Part shown: positions 24,373 through 33,061 of the stretch, in pieces | How positions within the stretch are numbered: the first letter of the stretch is position 1 | How the letters are laid out: each line of letters begins with the position of its first letter | DNA from: UBA2199 sp964628035 | GTDB lineage: Bacteria; Acidobacteriota; Aminicenantia; UBA2199 | Assembly (NCBI GenBank): GCA_964628035.1 | Contig: CAZVPI010000001.1 | Coordinates: forward strand, 248,001-312,000 | Direction: 5' to 3' | Length of the DNA: 64,000 nt | Translations under genes and position numbers: made by a program | The notes under the pieces: model-generated | What the model was told of the DNA's origin: nothing | The model's input: only the letters and a program-made list of their open reading frames with translations | Database searches by the model: none

Positions 24373-25431
24373 TCAAGCCCGGAAGCCTTTGCCGCCGGCG
24401 GCCAGGCGCTGATAGAGGCCGATCAGCGGGGCGTTGGTCAGGCGGAAGTCGAACTGCCTGGAGCGGGCCAGAGAACGGGCGGCCAGCCGGGCTCTCTCCT
24501 GGGGCGATTCGAGGAGCGCTTTGAGCCCTGCGGCCAGGGCGCCGGGATCGGCCGGGGCGACCAGGACGCCGTGGCCGCCCACGACCTCGGGAATGCCGCC
24601 GCTGGCTGCAGCGACCACCGGCAGGCCCGAGGCCATGGCCTCGATGATGGCCGAGCCCATCCCCTCCAGGTTCGAAGGGTGGGCATAGATGTCCAGCGAA
24701 CGATAAAATGAGGGCATGTCGGCGACGAATCCGCGGAGCCGGAAGCGGTCGTTGATCCCCAATTCGCTGATGCGCTGCTCCAGCAGGGGCCGCAGCGGTC
24801 CCTCGCCGGCGATGGAGAAATGGAGGTTGGGATGATCGGCCAGCAGACGGGGGGCGGCCTCGACCAGGTGGATGTGTCCCTTGTGGTCGACCAGGCTGCC
24901 TGCGCTGCCGACATGCAGGTCTGGCCCGGGGGGAGTCTGGGCGCGGGCGAAGCGCTCCAGGTCGATGCCGTCAGGAACGACCAGGATCCTCGATCCGTGC
25001 ACCCCGCGGCCCGCGAGGATCTCCTTGATCTTGGCCGATACAGCGATGACCGCCGCCAGGGGCCGGTACTTGACCAATGCCGCCAGGCGCCCGATCGGGA
25101 AGTCGACGCGGCGGTGGGCGACCACTTGGATCCTCCGCGGCTTTCCGGCCCACAGCGCCGGCAGGATGGAGCGGGCGTCGTGAGAGTGGATGATGTCGGG
25201 GCGGAACTCGCGGACGTCCTGATCGAGCCGGCGCAGGAAGCCCCCGGGGCCGGGAACGGGCCAGGGCAGGCAGGCGATCGAAGCGGCGCGCAGCCGGTCG
25301 TGCAGGGGGCTTCCGGCGCGGCAGGCGGCCGCGACCTCATGGCCTTTTTCCCTTAAAAAGGTGAGCAGCAGGAGCAGTTGCTGCTGGCCGCCACGCCACT
25401 CCCTACCCGAGTCGAGATGGAGGATTCTCAT
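24373..25431 (-). CDS. GT4-family glycosyltransferase
   Basis: The 352-residue protein is a GT-B retaining glycosyltransferase. The N-terminal domain has the acceptor-side glycine loop (SGREWRGGQQQ) and IIHSHDARS. The C-terminal donor domain has GSLVDHKGHIHL, FSIAGEGPLRP and the EX7E-type region SNLEGMGSAIIEAMASGLPV. It probably adds a sugar to an envelope lipid-linked oligosaccharide or LPS core. Its start overlaps the upstream GT2 gene by 29 bp. Acceptor and sugar cannot be inferred. Confidence 0.9.
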   Translation of the reverse strand: MRILHLDSGREWRGGQQQLLLLLTFLREKGHEVAAACRAGSPLHDRLRAASIACLPWPVPGPGGFLRRLDQDVREFRPDIIHSHDARSILPALWAGKPRRIQVVAHRRVDFPIGRLAALVKYRPLAAVIAVSAKIKEILAGRGVHGSRILVVPDGIDLERFARAQTPPGPDLHVGSAGSLVDHKGHIHLVEAAPRLLADHPNLHFSIAGEGPLRPLLEQRISELGINDRFRLRGFVADMPSFYRSLDIYAHPSNLEGMGSAIIEAMASGLPVVAAASGGIPEVVGGHGVLVAPADPGALAAGLKALLESPQERARLAARSLARSRQFDFRLTNAPLIGLYQRLAAGGKGFRA

Positions 25432-26182
25432 CGCGGGACCGGTTCGTCTCGCGGGCCTTGAGGTACTTCAGCGCCGTGGCCCAGGAAGAGAGGAGGGAGA
25501 TCACAAGGCCGGGAAAGCCGTCGAGGAAGCCCAGCTTGGCAAGATAGTGGCGGGCGAAGGTGAACGGGGGAAGGAACAGGGCGCGGGCCAGCAGGGCCCG
25601 TTGCCCCTGGGCTGCGATCTGGACGGCCTGGAGGGTCGAATAACGATCGATGCGCCGCAGGTGGTCGCCGATGTCGCGATAGGTGAAGTGCAGGAGTGCG
25701 CCCGGCAGGGAGGCCACGGCGCCGTCGACATTCAGCCGCTCATGGACCCGCCCCTGCCAGGAGGAGGCGCTTTTCCTGAAAAGCCTGATCTTGCGGTCGG
25801 GGGTCCAGCCCGAATGGCGGATCCAGCGGCCCAGGTACCATGTCCGCCGCTGGATGGCAAAGGCGCTGGTTCCCGGCGCCGCCCCCTTCTCCTTCAGGCC
25901 AACGATGGCCTGCCGCAGCTCGGGGGAGAGGCGTTCGTCGGCATCGATGTTCAGGACCCATTCGTGGGCGGCCTGGGCCAGGGCGAAGTTTTTCTGCTGG
26001 CCATAGTCCTCGAAACGGTTTTGGACCACGCGGGCCCCGGCCTTTTCGGCGACGGCGGCGGTCCCGTCGCGGGAATAGGAATCGACCACCACCACCTCGT
26101 CCACCACCCCGGCCAGGCTGGCCAAAGCGTCGGGGAGGCGGTCCTCTTCGTCCAGGGTGATGATGACGGCCGATATCTTCAT
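25403..26182 (-). CDS. GT2-family glycosyltransferase, WaaE/KdtX-like
   Basis: The 259-residue protein is a GT-A glycosyltransferase. It starts ISAVIITLDEEDRLPDALAS and carries the catalytic metal motif NIDADERLS. The segments HSGWTPDRKIRLFRK and VHERL are typical of the LPS-core WaaE/KdtX-like branch. C-terminal hydrophobic segments suggest membrane association. It overlaps the following GT4 gene by 29 bp and follows purH by 16 bp. LPS inner-core decoration is the likely role, by family analogy only. Confidence 0.9.
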   Translation of the reverse strand: MKISAVIITLDEEDRLPDALASLAGVVDEVVVVDSYSRDGTAAVAEKAGARVVQNRFEDYGQQKNFALAQAAHEWVLNIDADERLSPELRQAIVGLKEKGAAPGTSAFAIQRRTWYLGRWIRHSGWTPDRKIRLFRKSASSWQGRVHERLNVDGAVASLPGALLHFTYRDIGDHLRRIDRYSTLQAVQIAAQGQRALLARALFLPPFTFARHYLAKLGFLDGFPGLVISLLSSWATALKYLKARETNRSRDENPPSRLG

Positions 26183-26198
26183 GCGTCTGCGCCCGGCC

Positions 26199-27719
26199 TC
26201 AATGACGGAAATGGCGGATGCCGGTGAAAAGGAGGGAGACGTTCAGCTTTTGCGCCGTCAGAATCACGTCGGTGTCGCGGACCGAACCGCCGGTCTCGAC
26301 CACGACGGCGATCTTGTGCCGGGCGGCGATCTCGATCGAGTCGGGGAAGGGGAAAAAGGCGTCGGAGAGCAGGACGGCGCCCGACACCGGCGACTGGCTC
26401 TTGCCGATGGCCAGCTCCACCGAGTCGATGCGGCTGGCCTGGCCGGCCCCCACCCCGAGCAGCTGGAGGTTCTTGACGACGACGATACCGTTCGACTTCA
26501 CGTACTTGACCAGCTTCCAGCCGAATTCGACATCCGCCTTCTCTTTCTTGCCCAGCGGCCTGCCGGCCTTGAGTTCGAAGGCCTCCACGTCGAAAGGCAG
26601 GAGGTCGCGGCTCTGGCAGACGAAGCCGCCGGGGACGGTCTTGACGTCCGACGTTTCGATATAGCCGGCCGCCATGCGGATGAGGCGCAGGTTCTTTTTC
26701 CGGCGCAGGATCTTCAGCGCTTCGTCGGAGAATTCAGGGGCCAGGATGACCTCGAAGAAAACCTCGGCCAGGGCGGCGGCGGTCTCCCCCTCGAGTCGGT
26801 GGTTGAAGCCGACGATGCCGCCATAGGCCGAGCGCGGGTCGCCGGCGAATGCCGCCTGGAAGGCGGCGGGCTGCGCGGCGGCCAGGGCGGCGCCGCATGG
26901 GTTCTGGTGCTTCACCACCGCCGCGAAGTGCTTTTTGCCCTGGAACTCGTTCAGCAGCTCGTAGGCCATGGCCAGGTCGAGGATGTTGTTGAACGACAGC
27001 TCTTTGCCATGGAGCTGGTCGATGGCCTGGAAGGGGGAGCGGCGGTCGCGGACGGCCAGAAAAGCGCTCTGGTGAGGGTTTTCTCCGTAGCGCAGGGTGC
27101 GCACCCTGCGGCCGGAGAGGGACAGGAACTCGGGAGGCTCCGGCAGGCCGGCGGCGAGGAAGCCGGCGATGAGCGAGTCGTAGAATGAGACATAGGCGAA
27201 GGCCTTCTGGGCCAGGCGCCGGCGCTCCTCGATCGGGATGTCGGCCCCGGACTGGACGGCGGCAACGACCCGTTCGTAGTCCCGGTCGTCGACCAAGACC
27301 AAGGTGTCTTTGAAGTTCTTGGCGGCGGCGCGCACCAGGGCCGGGCCGCCGATGTCGATCCTTTCCAGCATGGCGTCGAGATCCCCGGTCCCGGCCTCCA
27401 GGGCCTCCTCGAAGGGATAGAAGTTGACGATCACCAGGTCGATCTTTCCGGCGTGGAACTCGTCGAGCTGCCGCTGGTGCTCGGCGGTCCGGCGCGCCAG
27501 CACCGGGCCGAAGATCAGCGGATGCAGGGTCTTGACCCGGCCGTCGAGGATCTCGGGGAATCCGGTGACGGCCGACACCTCTTCCACCGGGACGCCCTTG
27601 CCCCTGAGGAAGGCGGCCGTGCCGCCGGTCGACACGATCTTCCAGCCGGCCTGGTGCAGGACAACGGCGATGCCGTCGATCTTCTCCTTGCGGAAGACGC
27701 TGATCAATGCCCGCTTCAT
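26199..27719 (-). CDS. purH: bifunctional AICAR formyltransferase/IMP cyclohydrolase
   Basis: PurH carries out the last two steps of IMP synthesis. The 506-residue protein has the N-terminal MGS-like cyclohydrolase domain (STGGTAAFLRGKGVPVEEVS, then HPLIFGPVLARR) and the C-terminal transformylase with KHQNPCG and FNHRLEGETAAA. It is slightly shorter than the E. coli enzyme. AGGAGG precedes the ATG. A 17-bp-spaced promoter containing a perfect palindrome lies just upstream. Two glycosyltransferase genes follow closely, so some read-through is likely. Confidence 0.96.
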   Translation of the reverse strand: MKRALISVFRKEKIDGIAVVLHQAGWKIVSTGGTAAFLRGKGVPVEEVSAVTGFPEILDGRVKTLHPLIFGPVLARRTAEHQRQLDEFHAGKIDLVIVNFYPFEEALEAGTGDLDAMLERIDIGGPALVRAAAKNFKDTLVLVDDRDYERVVAAVQSGADIPIEERRRLAQKAFAYVSFYDSLIAGFLAAGLPEPPEFLSLSGRRVRTLRYGENPHQSAFLAVRDRRSPFQAIDQLHGKELSFNNILDLAMAYELLNEFQGKKHFAAVVKHQNPCGAALAAAQPAAFQAAFAGDPRSAYGGIVGFNHRLEGETAAALAEVFFEVILAPEFSDEALKILRRKKNLRLIRMAAGYIETSDVKTVPGGFVCQSRDLLPFDVEAFELKAGRPLGKKEKADVEFGWKLVKYVKSNGIVVVKNLQLLGVGAGQASRIDSVELAIGKSQSPVSGAVLLSDAFFPFPDSIEIAARHKIAVVVETGGSVRDTDVILTAQKLNVSLLFTGIRHFRH

Positions 27720-27742
27720 GGGATACCCTCCTGGGTAACTCT

Positions 27743-27771
27743 ATTATAGCGTGTCACGGGCCGTGACGCAA
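27743..27771 (-). promoter_or_regulatory. purH promoter with palindromic operator candidate
   Basis: Read leftward: TTGCGT (27771-27766), 17 bp, TATAAT (27748-27743). The perfect palindrome GTCACGGGCCGTGAC (27753-27767) fills most of the spacer and touches the -35 box, the usual place for a repressor site. The regulator is unknown; the sequence does not resemble the E. coli PurR box. Confidence 0.65.
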
Positions 27772-27830
27772 AACCGTCCCCATGGTTCCCCAAACCGTTG
27801 TTTTGTGGTACAATCCACCCTTGACGGGCA

Positions 27831-27905
27831 CGGGGTGTAGCGCAGACTGGCTAGCGCGTTCCGTTCGGGTCGGAAAGGCCGGAGGTTCAAATCCTCTCAC
27901 CCCGA
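27831..27905 (+). tRNA. tRNA-Pro (anticodon CGG)
   Basis: A 75-nt cloverleaf. The acceptor arm CGGGGTG pairs perfectly with CACCCCG; the D-stem is GCGC/GCGC; the anticodon stem TTCCG/CGGAA encloses loop TTCGGGT with anticodon CGG. The T-arm loop is TTCAAAT and the discriminator is A. CCA is not encoded. A TACAAT box lies at 27809-27814, but I see no good -35. Confidence 0.95.
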
Positions 27906-27929
27906 TTGCCTTCCTCTTCCCCCCGCCGC

Positions 27930-27958
27930 TTGATTTGCCCTTTCGTTTGCAGTATAAT
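27930..27958 (+). promoter_or_regulatory. sigma-70 promoter for membrane glycosyltransferase gene
   Basis: TTGATT (27930-27935), 17 bp, TATAAT (27953-27958), 32 bp before the ATG at 27991. Confidence 0.7.
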
Positions 27959-27990
27959 TTCTCCTTCAGTTGTGACCCGTGGGGAACTAA

Positions 27991-29490
27991 ATGGAAAACC
28001 TGAATGAACTGATCGTCGTGCTTTACTTCGTGGTGCTCTCGATCCTGGCTGTTTTCGGCGCGCATCGCTACGTCATGGTCTATCTGTACTACAAGAACAA
28101 GAAGGCCGCCCCCAAGCCCGAGCGGCTGTTCCAGGAGCTTCCGCGCGTCACCATCCAGCTGCCCATGTACAACGAGATGTACGTGGCCGAGCGCCTGATC
28201 GACGCCGTGGTGAAGATGGATTACCCGGGCGAGCTGCTGGAGATCCAGGTGCTGGACGACTCCACCGACGAGACGACGGCCATCGCCTCGCGGCGGGTCG
28301 AGCACTACCGCCGGCAGGGAGTGGACATCTCCTACCTGCACCGCAGCAACCGCAAGGGCTTCAAGGCCGGCGCCCTTGAGGCGGGGATGAATGTCGCCAA
28401 GGGGGAGTTCATCGCCGTGTTCGACGCCGATTTCGTCCCCCACAAGCAATTCCTGATGAACACCATCCATTATTTCACCGCCCCCGAGGTCGGCATGGTG
28501 CAGATGCGCTGGAGCCATCTCAACCGCGGCTTCTCCCTGATCACCAACCTGCAGTCGATCTTCCTCGACGGCCACTTCGTCATCGAGCACACCGCCCGCA
28601 ACCGCTCCGGCCGTTTCTTCAACTTCAACGGCACGGCCGGCATCTGGCGCCGGGCCGCCATCCAGGACGGTGGCGGCTGGCAGCACGACACCCTGACCGA
28701 AGACCTCGATCTCAGCTACCGGGCGCAGATGAAGGGCTGGCGGTTCATCTACCTCCCCGAGCATTCGGTGCCCGCCGAGCTTCCTGTCGACGTCGTGGCC
28801 TTCAAGGCCCAGCAGCACCGCTGGGCCAAGGGATCCATCCAGACCGCCAAGAAGCTGCTGCCCACGATCTTCCGCTCCCGGCTGCCGCTGCGGGTCAAGG
28901 TCGAGGCCTTTTTCCACCTGGCGGCGAACATGGCCTACTTGCTGATGGTGCCGCTGTCGGTCTCCATCCTGCCGGTTGTCCTGATGCGCCGCGACATGGA
29001 CTGGGGGCAGATGTTCCTCTATGACGTGCCGTTGTTCCTGATGGCCACCGCCTCGGTCACGGCGTTCTACATCGTCTCGCAGAAGGAGCTGTATTCCAAC
29101 TGGACCGCCACCTTCAAGTACCTGCCCCTGCTCATGGGGCTGGGCATCGGCCTGTCGGTGAACAATTCGTTCGCCGTCGTTGAGGCGCTGCTGAACAAGG
29201 AATCGGAGTTCGTGCGCACCCCCAAGTTCGGCATCGAGAAAAAGGACGACAGCTGGGCGACCAAGAAATACAAGGGGAACAAGAACTTGATGATCACCTT
29301 GGTCGAGCTGACCCTGGGCTTCTATTTCACCTACGCCGTGTTCACCTGCATCAGCGAAGGGATCTGGCTCACCCTGCCGTTCCTGATGATGTTCCAGTAC
29401 GGATATCTGTACATCTCCTTCCTGTCGCTGTCGACGATCTTCAGGCACAAGCTGCTGGTCAAGAAAGCCAGCGTCAGCGTCGCCGGCTGA
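27991..29490 (+). CDS. processive membrane glycosyltransferase (GT2, cellulose-synthase-like/CslA-like)
   Basis: The 499-residue protein has an N-terminal transmembrane helix and a cytoplasmic GT2 domain, then four or more transmembrane helices. The GT2 domain shows QLPMYNEMYVAERLIDAV, DDSTDETT, DAD in VFDADFVPHKQF, TEDLDLSYR and QQHRWAKGS (the QxxRW motif). This order is typical of beta-glycan or glucomannan-type synthases, and of bacterial homologues acting in exopolysaccharide or glycolipid assembly. The product cannot be predicted. The ribosome-binding site is weak (GGGGAAC). Confidence 0.92.
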   Translation: MENLNELIVVLYFVVLSILAVFGAHRYVMVYLYYKNKKAAPKPERLFQELPRVTIQLPMYNEMYVAERLIDAVVKMDYPGELLEIQVLDDSTDETTAIASRRVEHYRRQGVDISYLHRSNRKGFKAGALEAGMNVAKGEFIAVFDADFVPHKQFLMNTIHYFTAPEVGMVQMRWSHLNRGFSLITNLQSIFLDGHFVIEHTARNRSGRFFNFNGTAGIWRRAAIQDGGGWQHDTLTEDLDLSYRAQMKGWRFIYLPEHSVPAELPVDVVAFKAQQHRWAKGSIQTAKKLLPTIFRSRLPLRVKVEAFFHLAANMAYLLMVPLSVSILPVVLMRRDMDWGQMFLYDVPLFLMATASVTAFYIVSQKELYSNWTATFKYLPLLMGLGIGLSVNNSFAVVEALLNKESEFVRTPKFGIEKKDDSWATKKYKGNKNLMITLVELTLGFYFTYAVFTCISEGIWLTLPFLMMFQYGYLYISFLSLSTIFRHKLLVKKASVSVAG

Positions 29491-29554
29491 CCCTAAGGCC
29501 TCCCGTGCCCGATCCCTGCGCCGCCCGCCGCCGCCCGCCGGTTCCGGGGGGCGC

Positions 29555-30598
29555 ATGAGGTTCAGCGCCTATTTCGTCCGCCTGGACCATCCCCAGGACG
29601 CCTTTCAGGGGAACGTGCAGCTGGCCGGTCAGACCCTGCCGGCCAGCTTCCGCCGCGTCGGCGCCGGCCTTTTCACCGTTCACTTCAAGGGACAGCTCGA
29701 GCTTGCCTTCCGCCAGACGGTCGAATTCAAGAACTCCCGCGCCGGCTTCACCGTGCTGCTGCCCGTCCTTGCGCAGTACAACCAGAGGAAGCTGCGGCGC
29801 CTCAGCGAGATCCTGGCCGGCATCGAGGCGATGGATTTCCCCCGCCTGGTCGCCGCCCTGCTGACGGTGGAGAACTTTCTGGAGCTGGAGGGGCTGCTCT
29901 ATTTCTTTGCCCTGGAGCGCCAGCAGGCGGTGGCGGCGCTGACCGAGATGGAGCTGGCGCGGACGGCCAAGGTGATCAACCTCAATTACCTCTTTGTCAC
30001 TTCCTGGGAGCACTTCCGCGAGAGCCTGGCTTCCATGGAGGCGGTGCTGCGCCAGGCCTACGAGGCGCGCGAGCGCACCGTGAAGTTTTCGCGGCTGGAG
30101 AAGGCGGTCCGCGTCCCCCAGGAGTCGGTCTTCTTCCGCTACCTGCTGCGCAAGTGCAGCCTGGAGTTTCCCTGCCGCATCCTCTCCCAGGCCCTGGTCT
30201 TTTCCCAGCTGCCGCTGAGCGACGAGGAGAAGGCCCGCATGTCCGACGTGGAGAAGGTGCTGCGTGCGAACCGGCTGCCGCTGTTCACGTTCGAGAACGT
30301 GAGCCGGAACACGGCCTACTCGCTCAAGCAGATCAACGATGCGCTGTGGACGCTGCTCAACGAGGGAAAGATCCTGCAGCTGGACGAGCGCCACTTCATC
30401 TTCAGCGAAGAACACGCCAAGATCATCAACCGGCTGAAGAAATTCAAGCGCAACCAGGGGGACGTCCTGACCTTCGAGGACCTGCGCGAGATCACCGGCT
30501 ACAGCCGCAAATACCTCATTGTCCTGTTCGAGAATTGGGACCGGCAGGGAGTGACCCAGCGGGTGGGCAACCGGAGAAAGATCCTGCTCGGAGCCTGA
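29555..30598 (+). CDS. SelB C-terminal-half-like winged-helix protein (no GTPase domain)
   Basis: The last 45 residues (VLTFEDLREITGYSRKYLIV, then NWDRQGVTQRVGNRRKIL) match the fourth winged-helix domain of SelB, which binds the SECIS RNA hairpin. Residues about 90-300 look like further winged-helix units, and residues 1-75 form a beta-rich segment that may correspond to SelB domain III. The 347-residue protein lacks the EF-Tu-like GTPase and domain II. The region upstream is a complete glycosyltransferase, so the missing half is not merely misannotated. It could be a regulator or RNA-binding protein derived from SelB. Its stop abuts the stop of the convergent TPR gene with no spacing. The SelB resemblance is from reading the motifs, not from a search. 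Confidence 0.7.
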   Translation: MRFSAYFVRLDHPQDAFQGNVQLAGQTLPASFRRVGAGLFTVHFKGQLELAFRQTVEFKNSRAGFTVLLPVLAQYNQRKLRRLSEILAGIEAMDFPRLVAALLTVENFLELEGLLYFFALERQQAVAALTEMELARTAKVINLNYLFVTSWEHFRESLASMEAVLRQAYEARERTVKFSRLEKAVRVPQESVFFRYLLRKCSLEFPCRILSQALVFSQLPLSDEEKARMSDVEKVLRANRLPLFTFENVSRNTAYSLKQINDALWTLLNEGKILQLDERHFIFSEEHAKIINRLKKFKRNQGDVLTFEDLREITGYSRKYLIVLFENWDRQGVTQRVGNRRKILLGA

Positions 30599-31618
30599 TC
30601 AGGGCCGCGGGGCCGCCTCGATGCCCAGGCGGGCCTTGGCCGCGTCCAGGATCTCATTGTACAGCTTGATCTGTTCCTGCTGCGGCTGGCCCTTGGTTTT
30701 TTCGAAGAAGACCAGGTGGTCGAACAGCTTGAGCGCCTCGGCGGAATATTTCTCCTCGTTCAGCAGGTGGGCCTCGGCCAGGTATTCGATGGCTGCGTCA
30801 AGCTCCTGATTCTGATTGAGCAGGATGCCCAGGTTGTAGGCCACCTGGGCGTTGCGCTTCAGGGCGTAGGAAGCCTTGAAGTTCTCGATGGCCTTGGGGT
30901 TGTTCTTGATGCGGGCGTACCAGTTTCCCAGGAGCTTGTAGTAATCGGCGTTGGGATTGTCCTGGTTGATGGCCTCGAAGCCGCGAATGGCGTCTTCGAC
31001 GCGGTCGACCTTGCTCAGGTGGTCGCTCAGGTGCTTGACGAACTGCATCGACTTGTCGGACTTGTCGAGGCGATAGGCTTCGATGGCCTTGTTCAGGGCC
31101 TGGACGGCCTTGCCGGGGTTGTCCTGGGCTTTGGCCGCCAGCAGCTGCACCTGGATGCGCAGCGCCGGGGCGGCATAGTTGAGGTCGATGGCCGACTGGT
31201 TGCCGCCGCCGCCTCGCAGGGTGTTGGCCAGGGTGACGATCTGCTCGGCGTAGTCGTAGGACTTGTCGACGTCTTTTTTCGTCAGATTGTAGGCGTTGGC
31301 CAGGTAAAGGTAGAGGGGGAGCTTGTTGCTGGCGTCGAGGTCCTTGTAGGCCAGCGCTTTTTCGCCAAACTGGATGGTCTTGTCGTATTGCTGCAGCAAA
31401 TAGGAGGTCTGGGCCAGGTACACGTACATGTACATGGAATAGCGGTCTTCTTTGGCCCCGTATTTATTGTAATAAGCCTCGAGTTTCTGCATCTTGACCT
31501 GCAGGTCCTTCTCGCCCACGAGGGCGGTCCATGTGTCCACCTGCTCTTTGTCGATGGCGGCGGCCAGCGACAGCCCGAGAGCGATCGTCGCGATAATGAA
31601 ATAGGCGGCTTTTTTCAT
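30599..31618 (-). CDS. secreted TPR-repeat protein
   Basis: The 339-residue protein starts with a signal peptide (MKKAAYFIIATIALGLSLAAA). Tetratricopeptide-like helix pairs follow, for example YMYVYLAQTSYLLQQYDKTI, ADYYKLLGNWYARIKNNPKA and AQVAYNLGILLNQNQELDAA. It is probably a periplasmic or outer-membrane scaffold with no catalytic motif. The start is fixed by GGAGGAA upstream of the ATG at 31618; a much longer open frame continues upstream opposite the neighbouring M16 gene and is not coding. Its promoter at 31684-31655 is back to back with that of the divergent M16-like gene. Confidence 0.85.
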   Translation of the reverse strand: MKKAAYFIIATIALGLSLAAAIDKEQVDTWTALVGEKDLQVKMQKLEAYYNKYGAKEDRYSMYMYVYLAQTSYLLQQYDKTIQFGEKALAYKDLDASNKLPLYLYLANAYNLTKKDVDKSYDYAEQIVTLANTLRGGGGNQSAIDLNYAAPALRIQVQLLAAKAQDNPGKAVQALNKAIEAYRLDKSDKSMQFVKHLSDHLSKVDRVEDAIRGFEAINQDNPNADYYKLLGNWYARIKNNPKAIENFKASYALKRNAQVAYNLGILLNQNQELDAAIEYLAEAHLLNEEKYSAEALKLFDHLVFFEKTKGQPQQEQIKLYNEILDAAKARLGIEAAPRP

Positions 31619-31654
31619 GGCTGAGTTCCTCCGCATGTTTGGACTCAAGAAATC

Positions 31655-31684
31655 ATTATAATGAAATGACTTCACCAATGTCAA
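31655..31684 (-). promoter_or_regulatory. sigma-70 promoter for TPR protein
   Basis: TTGACA (31684-31679), an 18-bp spacer and TATAAT (31660-31655). This is close to perfect consensus. Confidence 0.75.
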
Positions 31685-31715
31685 GATGACGGCGCCGGTG
31701 CTGTTTTTTCCCCAT

Positions 31716-31744
31716 TTGACTAAAATCCCTTTCCCCGGTACAAT
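31716..31744 (+). promoter_or_regulatory. sigma-70 promoter placed for a leaderless mRNA
   Basis: TTGACT (31716-31721), 17 bp, TACAAT (31739-31744). The GTG start codon at 31751 lies 6 bp after the -10 box, exactly where transcription should begin. Confidence 0.7.
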
Positions 31745-31750
31745 CAGCCA

Positions 31751-33061
31751 GTGATCAAGGCAAGGATACTCTTCTGGCTGCTCCTGGCGCCCGTCCTGCC
31801 CCTTGCCGCCCAAATCCCGGCCGTCAGCTCCTTCGATCTTCCCAACGGCCTGAAGGTCATCCTCGCCCCCAGTGACGGCGTGCAGTCGGCCGCCGTTTGC
31901 GTCTACCATATGCGCGGCGCCCGCCAGGAGCCGGCCGACGCCCGTGGGATCTCCTACCTGTTCCAGTACCTGATGTTCGACGGCAACGAGAACCTGGAGC
32001 CTTTCGACCACGTGCTGTTCATCAACAAGATGGGGGGCATCGTCAGCGGCCGGGTCAATTACGACAACGCCGTTTTCTACGACGTCCTGCCGGCCCAGGA
32101 GATCAACGTCGCCCTGTGGCTCGAGAGCGAGCGCCTGAAGAGCCTGCGCCTGAACAACGCCAACATCGATTACCAGAAAAACCAGATCGTCACCCGCATC
32201 AACCGCCTTCTCGATTCCAATCCGGGATTCCGGGCCCAGGCCTGGGTGAATTCCAAGGTCCTCGAGGGATCGGCCTACGAGGTGCCCCTGTACGGCGACT
32301 TGAACCGGCTCCGCTCCCTGAACAATGACCGCGTGCGCGATTATTACCAGAATTTCCAGAACCTGGCCAACGTGCTGCTGATCGTCGCCGGCCGGTTCGA
32401 CCTCCAGGAGTTGCGGGCCGGGATCAACCGCTTTTTTCAGGACCTGCCGCCGGGCCGGCGGGCGGTCAAACCGGTCTTCAACGCCCAGAACCCGCGCCAG
32501 GCCCATGTGAACAAGAATTGGGTGCAGCCGGGTCTGAAAAAGCACTTTGTCGTGTATGGCATCAAGGCCCCGGCCAAGATCGGCTACAATTACCTTTACT
32601 TCGATTTCCTCCGCTATTACCTGGCCGATCCGCGCCTGGCGCGTCTGGAGCACATCCTCAACGCCGTCAACCGGCTTGACGTCGAGATCGAAAGCGGCTA
32701 CACCGACTACATCGAGGCCAATGCGCTGACGATCCAGGTTGCCAGCTCCAGGCGCTTCAACCTCGAGAAGGCCAAGTACATCCTGGAGAAGGAGTTCCAG
32801 GCCCTGGCGGGAAACCCCATCAGCAACAACGACTTGCGGGCCGTGCGCTCGCTGATGGAGGTCGATTTCCTGAAAAGCATGGTTTCGCTGGAGGAGCGCT
32901 GCCAGCGCATCGGCGAGTTTTTTCACATGTTCGGCGAGCTGAATGTTTCCGACGTCCAGTTGCGGCGCCTGCGCCGCATCACCTCCTACGATGTCATGGA
33001 AAGCGCAAGGAAATACCTGGCCAAGGAAAACCAGGTCGTGCTCAATGTCTACGGCGATTGA
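31751..33061 (+). CDS. secreted M16-like protein lacking the zinc motif
   Basis: The 436-residue protein has a signal peptide (ending LPLAAQIP) and two M16 peptidase-like domains. The fold is recognisable from LPNGLKVILAP and from GISYLFQYLMFDGNEN near residue 65. That second segment aligns with the catalytic GxxHFxEHMxFxGT of active enzymes, but HxxEH has become YLFQY, so both histidines and the glutamate are lost. It is probably a non-catalytic partner. It starts at GTG with no Shine-Dalgarno, 6 bp after a -10 box. The next gene, overlapping by 17 bp, encodes a second M16-like protein. Confidence 0.82.
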   Translation: MIKARILFWLLLAPVLPLAAQIPAVSSFDLPNGLKVILAPSDGVQSAAVCVYHMRGARQEPADARGISYLFQYLMFDGNENLEPFDHVLFINKMGGIVSGRVNYDNAVFYDVLPAQEINVALWLESERLKSLRLNNANIDYQKNQIVTRINRLLDSNPGFRAQAWVNSKVLEGSAYEVPLYGDLNRLRSLNNDRVRDYYQNFQNLANVLLIVAGRFDLQELRAGINRFFQDLPPGRRAVKPVFNAQNPRQAHVNKNWVQPGLKKHFVVYGIKAPAKIGYNYLYFDFLRYYLADPRLARLEHILNAVNRLDVEIESGYTDYIEANALTIQVASSRRFNLEKAKYILEKEFQALAGNPISNNDLRAVRSLMEVDFLKSMVSLEERCQRIGEFFHMFGELNVSDVQLRRLRRITSYDVMESARKYLAKENQVVLNVYGD

